A stretch of DNA of 64,000 nt from Paramecium pentaurelia (lineage: Eukaryota; Ciliophora; Oligohymenophorea; Peniculida; Parameciidae), in contig CAJJDO010000009.1 of assembly GCA_905183005.1 (NCBI GenBank), positions 609,891 to 673,890 on the forward strand, in the 5' to 3' direction. The notes below the pieces were generated by a model. The model had not been told where the DNA came from, searched no databases, and saw only the letters and a list, made by a program, of their open reading frames with translations. The translations under genes were made by a program, and so were the position numbers. Below, one piece after another: positions 58,333 through 64,000 of the stretch; position 1 is the stretch's first letter, and every line of letters begins with the position of its first letter.

Positions 58333-59224
58333 ATGTTTGAAAATAATAGTGTTAAATATGTTCCATCAGTGCCTAAAATAGTCGATCCTGAACCAATAAC
58401 TTGTATTATTGAACCAAGTATATAAATCAATTGAAAATTTTAGGCGAAGAAGAAGGTGGCTTATATTTAGGGAATTTGGAAGCAGCTAATAATATTGATC
58501 TATTAAGAAAATTAAAGATTCGAGCAGTTCTGACAGCAAGTCAAGAGACTGCAGTAAAATACTAGGAGCATGTTGTTCATTTTCATGAAATTATTATGGC
58601 TCATGATAAAGCAGATTATGATATCATATAACATTTTGAATAGGCTTATGAATTTATTGATAGACATAGAAAATACACAAATGTTTTCGTGCATTGCTTT
58701 GCAGGTATAAGTAGATCAGCATCTATGGTTACAGCCTACTTAATGAAAAAATATAATTTATCATTTGAAAAAGCACTTTGGAATGTTAAGGCTAAAAGAA
58801 GATAAGTGCATCCAAATGTAGGATTTATTAGATAATTGTAAAAATATGAAACTGTACTAAAAAATCAAGCAATTTCTAATGCTCCATCAAGAATTCAATA
58901 TTAATAATAATAATTTCCATAATATGGTCTTATTTAATAATAAATTCAACAGCCAATCCAATAATCCATTTTGACACCATTTATTTAATAATCTGTTCAA
59001 TAACCATGGAATCAATCATAAAGATATGATGAATTAGTTTAATATTATTGATTATTATACAAACTTAAAATCTATAACTATACTACTATTTCGGTTTATT
59101 CTGAATTTTTTGTTGAATAATATTAACTTAATTCATATTAAAGGTATATTCTAAATATTGGATCAGAGATTTAATAAAATTATAATATAAATGTAATATT
59201 AATAGCAAATTTCTTTATCAACAG
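58093..59224. repeat. Contig-overlap duplication around the phosphatase gene, distal copy
   Basis: Offset +1133 from 56960-58091. Runs into the unique upstream region of the LOTUS-domain gene. Confidence 0.9.
58333..59051 (+). CDS. Dual-specificity phosphatase, assembly duplicate of 57200-57918
   Basis: Same coding sequence and intron as copy 1, with no difference noticed over 1132 bp including intergenic DNA. True paralogues in Paramecium diverge at silent sites and in flanks, so this is almost certainly the same gene seen on two overlapping contigs. Confidence 0.7.
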
Positions 59225-59281
59225 GAAAGTCAATAAACCAACCAAAAAATATTATAGAAGACTCTCTCCTTTAATTTCTAA

Positions 59282-61363
59282 ATGAAAGTAACTATTTAGA
59301 AATTGAATCATCTTAAGAGAACCATTAAAAATTAATAAATTGTTAAACTGAACCTATTCTATAAACCAAAGAATCATGTATTTCAAATTCATACACCTTA
59401 AGCAACAATAAAGTAATTAAATTTTTTATTTAGTTTAATTTTTTAACATATGAAATTCTTGAATGGGAAACATTATATAATACTCTACCTTCTGAAATTT
59501 ATCATTTCCTTACATTATTAAAATCTTAGTGTTATACAGGTACAATAATTTATACAATTGAATAAATAGATGGTTTGATCAAACAGAGCTAAATAAATAT
59601 GTATTTGATTAAAATAAAAATAGTAAAAATTAACTGGAATTTTTCAATTAAATCTTAGACAAAGGATGGATTTCAAAAAAAATACGAAATTTTAATGGAA
59701 CTAAAATTAATTTTTATGCATTAGCAGTGAAAAAACTAACTTATGAAAATTTATTTTGGGTTATTAAATCAATAAAGAAAGATTTAATTACTCCAACAGA
59801 AAGATTGGTTTAGAGTAGAATTAAAGAATGTTATGGATTTAAATACAGTAGATATGAATGGAATCATATTATTAATTACATTAAATCATCAAAATAAGTT
59901 ACTAAGTTTGGATCTTCATTTGGGAAATCAGTTGAATTACCTATTATTTAAGTAATTAAAATTAAAGATCCTTTGATTTAAGAAGAAACATAAGGAATCT
60001 ATTTTTAAAAGTAAAATTGGCATGTGGAAGATGAGTTTTAATAGGATTTAGATTAGAAGCAAGAATGGAATATATTTATTGAATACTTGTAAAGCATATT
60101 TGACAAAAACAGTGTTCAAAATAATAAAATCTTAAAAAGTGGTAGATATGGGTGTGCTTAATTTATAAAACTTTTAGGTCCTAAGAAATTGAGAGAGTTA
60201 TCGTTAGGTAGATTAACATTATATATGCAAATGGCTGTTAATAAAAACCATATTAGAAACACTAAAACAGTATTAGTTTAAGATAACAGAGAGAAATCAG
60301 AATATACAACTGATAGTTCTTTAGATGGAGATCCCTATATTAAAATGAAAATTAAGGAACTTTAGGAATAATTAATTCAATTATTATTAGAAAATTTAGA
60401 TGGGTATGAAATCATCTTTAATTAAGAGTGTATTGTTAACTTAAATACCTACATTATTAAAGAAACGAGTAAGTTTTGAATTAAATTTAATTGAACTCGG
60501 ATTCCCAAAATTAAGAAACTTTATAGAAACAGTCAAGGATGTTATATAAATTGAAAATAATGGTAGAAATAATGTTATTGCTAAATTGAATTAGACAAAA
60601 TTTTGGAATAAAAATTAAAGTAATTAATAAAAGTTGATCTTAGACAAAATAGGATTGGATTCTAGTAATTAGAAATGTATTTCCATTATTTTAGATTTGT
60701 TGAAGAACATATTAAGTAAACATAAGTATGGGATAAGCATTAATTAATTATATTATGATTTATCACAATTATTAGGTGAATGGTTTAATTATTAAAAATT
60801 CTAATGCTAAAGTTTCTTTTAGTTTTTGTAAAATTATGCAGAAAATATATTAATCATAGTATGCCAAAAGGGAAATCAATATTTAATTTATGAGAAGGAT
60901 CTTAGATTCTTACCTCCTCCAACTTCTAGATATGAAATCAATGATTAATAATTTGATCATATCTTAAGTGAAACCTTTTAATGTAATTTTGGATTCTCAT
61001 TTCTATAATCAAGTTTTTCTAATAGTTGGTTGGGAAAAGCTGAGGATTCTAAACTCAGATATAAATCACTTCAAGGTATTGAAGACTCTCATTAGGAAAT
61101 TAAAGAGAATTTAAAATTCATTGACGAAATGTTAGGTTTATACATATTATTAACTATAAGGATATGAAAAAATATAAAATGAAACATATTCTATATAAGA
61201 TTGGTCAGAAAAATCAATGAATCCTTTAGAAATGTTAAGCTCTATTAATTATGGTTATAGTGAAATTCAAACAGATTTTGATTTGACAAAAGAATTACAA
61301 ATCTCTCTCTCTTAACAAGCACCTTAGTAATCTATTCAATAATAAGAAAGTAAAAAATATTGA
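59282..61363 (+). CDS. LOTUS/OST-HTH domain protein
   Basis: About 670 residues, starting at ATG 59282 (N-terminal exons uncertain) and ending TGA 61361-61363. A block of about 300 codons includes RIKECYGFKYSRYEWNHIIN and FIKLLGPKKLRELSLGRLTL. A LOTUS/OST-HTH fold follows: LTQIPTLLKKRVSFELNLIE, LGFPKLRNFIETVKDVIQIE, the typical L..GFPKL..F.....D pattern. A second helical domain has DLLKNILSKHKYGISINQLY, which may be another diverged LOTUS unit. LOTUS domains bind RNA G-quadruplexes or Vasa-type helicases in germ granules and small-RNA pathways. Several short introns, one near 60400, are inferred. Confidence 0.7.
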
Positions 61364-61860
61364 ATAAATTTTTTGTTTAATTTTGAAAAAAAAATTATGT
61401 AATTAAGATAAGAGATATTTATAAATTAGATTCTTATCATCAAGAAATTCTTTGTTAAGACTTTCTCTAAAGTTATTAAAATTTAATATGGTATTTTTAT
61501 AATATTATTAAATTTACTTTATAAGTTCATTTCTGAAAGATTTTTAATTATTGGTTCATATAGAATCTTCAGAAAAAATTATTTGATTTCAAAATTTATA
61601 TTATATAATATATAATATATCTAATTTGAAATAAGATTCTAAAAGGATTAATTTGAATTAGAATTCTTGTGTATAAATGGATGTCTAAATGTCCATAGTT
61701 TAAATCATATTATGATTAAATATTTTATATTCTTAATAACAGGAGGACTCTTTAAGAATTTAGAGTCAATTTTTTAGTTTCTATTAAGGATTTAAGTATT
61801 ATAATGTTTTATAATATGTAGGATTCATACTTATTTCAATTATTGATTTTTCATTAATTA
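61364..61860. other. Intergenic, no gene seen
   Basis: 497 bp, A/T rich, with a local palindrome TATATTATATAATATATAATATA near 61600-61622. It holds the presumed promoter of the CNNM gene. No coding frame supported. Confidence 0.5.
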
Positions 61861-63267
61861 ATGTTTGATAAAAAAAAATTCCTTATAAGTTCAATATCTA
61901 TAACATTGTTAATATTTACTATATTTCACAATGTTGAAAATGTGATTCAAACAAGAAGATTTTTGTCAGAAGATGAGAGATTAAATGATCTAACAGAACA
62001 TAAAAATGAGGAAGAACACAGAAGTGTAAGAAGAACATATTCCCCCACAGAGATTGACTTTTGGATTTGTTTACTTATAGCTGCAAGTTTAAATATATTT
62101 CACAATATTAGCATTAATCGGTTTGGCAGCCGTCTGCTCTGGAATGACGGTAGGTTATTTATCAGTTGATGAATTACAATTAGAAATTTATAAAGAATAA
62201 GGAACACATGAATAACAAAGGTAAGCAAATATTATTTTACCAATCATAAAATAGCATCATATGCTTCTTTGTACATTACTTATAGGAAATGCATTCTGTA
62301 TGGAATCACTTCCTATATTTTTTGATAAAGTTGTTCCTCCAGCATTTGCAGTTTTAATATCAGTCATCTTTATTATCTTTGCTGGAGAAATTATTCCATA
62401 AGCATTATGTACTGGACCAAAATAATTAATTATTGCTGAAAAATTAACACCAATAGTTAAAGTATTAATGATTCTATTCTGGCCAATCAGTTATCCTTTG
62501 GCTAAAATGTTGGATTCCTATTTTGGTGAGCATGGATCTACTAGATTCCAAAAGAATGAATTAAAAGCATTAATAGAGTTGCATGGAATACAAAAACATG
62601 CTACAGGAGGTGGTCATGCAAGTGATGATTAAGGATTCACTTAAGCAGAAATAAATATGATTACTTCCACTATTGATTTGAGAGATAAAACTGTTGAATA
62701 AGTCATGATACCTATTAAAGATGTTTTCTCTGTTAACAAAAATAATGAACTTAATAAAGAAACTTTAGCAAGAATAGCATCATCTGGATATTCTTATGTT
62801 ACCATTTATGAAAATTAAAAGGAAAATATTATTGGAACTATTAGATCAAAATAGTTAATTGATATGGAATTAACTAAAAGAAAGATATCAGAATTAGATA
62901 ACCTTGTTAGACCTGTTCTATTTATCTAAAATGACACTTCTTTATTTGAAATGTTAATGATATTTAAATAAAAAAAAACTAAAATTGCATTTGTAGTCGA
63001 GGCTAATAAAATCGAATAAACTAATACTTCAAGAATTCCTAATTATTAAATTGTTGATGAAAAAATATCAAAAAAAATTATAGGATTGATCTCCTTGAAA
63101 ATGCTATTTGAAGAAATTGTAAAGAAAGAGTTTCATGATTAAGATAATCATATCAAGTTTAATTCAGTATTATCATTTTTATTACATTTTAGTTAAAACC
63201 CCATTAAATATAACCAATTGGTAAATCATAAAACAAAATACTTATTGAGCCAGAGGAAAAAAATTGA
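61861..63267 (+). CDS. CNNM/ancient conserved domain protein (DUF21 plus CBS pair)
   Basis: 451 residues with introns at 62087-62111 (25 nt) and 63167-63192 (26 nt). The N-terminal hydrophobic segment (ISSISITLLIFTIF) may be a signal anchor. The DUF21 domain follows: LAAVCSGMTVGYLSVDELQL, then MLLCTLLIGNAF, then IFIIFAGEIIPQALCTGPKQ, a hallmark of CNNM and CorC proteins. The CBS pair begins DLRDKTVEQVMIPIKDVFSV and continues ENIIGTIRSKQLIDMEL and FVVEANK. The family handles Mg2+ homeostasis at membranes; in Paramecium such proteins have been linked to Mg2+ behaviour genes (family knowledge, not shown here). The cNMP-like C-terminal domain of animal CNNMs is absent. Confidence 0.92.
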
Positions 63268-63325
63268 AATATATATATCAATAAATTTTATATAATTATC
63301 TAATAGAATTTCATATGATTTATAT

Positions 63326-64000
63326 TCATATTAATTCGCCTATTAATTTAAGTATTTGAAATGTATTTGCCATTTCATATTGTTCTTAAATATATAATTT
63401 AACATCTTCTAATACTTTTTGATTGACTAATTTATATTATTCCTCTTATGTCAAATCATGATCTAATGAATTCTTAATATAAAACTTATAAAATTAATTC
63501 ATAATTTCACTTTTAGGCAAATCATCAACATCAAATTTAAAATCATTAAATATTTCTATTTTAATCTATTATGATTAAGAAAAACAATCGTCAATAACTT
63601 TCTTAACTGCCTCAAATGATCTAGTTGCTCTTTATTTATCTTTTTCTATGAATTATAATAATTCATTATATTATTTTTTTGAAATTCCATTTAATAAATA
63701 AGAATTTTATAATTTATCTCCATAATACTTTTAAAATTATTTAACAAAATAAGGTTAAAAATGACTAAGAATATACTATTATAATTTTTCTGATTCTTTA
63801 AGAGTTTCATTTTCCTACTTTTCTTTTTCAAAATCATCAAAAATTTATTCTCCAAATTAAATCTATATTTTTTAAATATCATTTAATTAAATAAGTAATT
63901 CTGTTTCACAATAATATCTTTACTTAATAATTTTATTATAATTTTCAAGTTCATTAACTTTCATTATTTAATTCTCGACATCAACATGACTTAATTAAAA
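63326..64000 (-). CDS. Coiled-coil/helical hypothetical protein, 5' part beyond window
   Basis: Open minus-strand frame of 224 codons from the window end to TGA 63326-63328, no intron needed. It is helical and rich in Lys, Glu and Gln: QIFDDFEKEKQENETLKESE, SHFQPYFVKQFQKYYGDKLQ, then RATRSFEAVKKVIDDCFSQS. The C-terminus is ANTFQILKLIGELI. No family recognised; it could be the end of a larger structural or trafficking protein. It converges with the CNNM gene, with 58 bp between the two stop codons. Confidence 0.7.

Noticed and set aside
57200..59051. Tandem gene duplication of the phosphatase
   Set aside because: The blocks look identical including intergenic DNA and meet at an N, which is an assembly overlap rather than biology.
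61600..61622. TA-rich palindrome as an origin or regulatory site
   Set aside because: Such palindromes are expected by chance at this base composition, and no other supporting signal is present.

Overview
The window is ciliate nuclear DNA, almost certainly a macronuclear scaffold of Paramecium (an aurelia-type species is my guess). It is extremely A+T rich. Real genes read through TAA and TAG as glutamine and end only at TGA. They are interrupted by tiny GT..AG introns of about 21-35 nt, many starting GTA and ending TAG. Joining across these introns restores conserved proteins from end to end. Standard-code ORF calling therefore shatters nearly every gene. Genes are packed on both strands with gaps of about 30-500 bp. 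No telomeric repeats, plasmid features or prokaryotic signals were seen.

Layout. 1-6.8 kb: 3' half of adenosylhomocysteinase (+), a coiled-coil gene, tRNA-Arg(UCG), an RBR ubiquitin ligase, a PX sorting nexin and a tail-anchored coiled-coil protein. 6.9-16 kb: an otubain-type deubiquitinase (+), a cyclic-nucleotide-binding-domain protein with an in-frame TGA, a CIAO2/MIP18 protein (+) and a giant type I membrane protein. 16-22 kb: a PB1-domain protein, the ESCRT-III subunit VPS20/CHMP6, an arrestin-domain protein (+) and a fidgetin-like AAA ATPase (+). 21-32 kb: a CNBD-type K+ channel, CNOT11, an EF-hand protein (+), an RCC1-repeat protein, an otubain-like pseudo-enzyme and a hypothetical (+).

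32.6-44.2 kb is the strangest part. Two arms of about 4 kb lie head to head around a 3.6-kb spacer that carries a protein kinase. Each arm holds three genes: a helix-turn-helix protein with a polyglutamine tract made only of TAA/TAG codons (133 codons in one arm, 41 in the other), an unknown gene, and a small membrane protein. Superimposed on this, single N characters at 35175, 41845 and 58092 are each flanked by near-identical 1.1-1.7 kb blocks. These look like unmerged contig overlaps rather than biology.

44.8-64 kb: a TLDc-domain protein (+), the ciliary protein ARMC9, a C2H2 zinc-finger protein, a second helix-turn-helix paralogue, an OB-fold candidate (+), a VPS4-like AAA protein with degenerate Walker motifs, a membrane RING ligase, a membrane J-protein (+), SNF5, a dual-specificity phosphatase (present twice only through the contig overlap), a LOTUS/OST-HTH protein (+), a CNNM-type transporter (+) and a truncated coiled-coil gene. 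The genes are mostly unrelated housekeeping, trafficking and ciliary genes. The themes that recur are ubiquitin (RBR, RING, two otubain-fold proteins) and ESCRT (VPS20 and a VPS4-like protein). Both the otubain and the AAA themes include proteins with lost catalytic residues.
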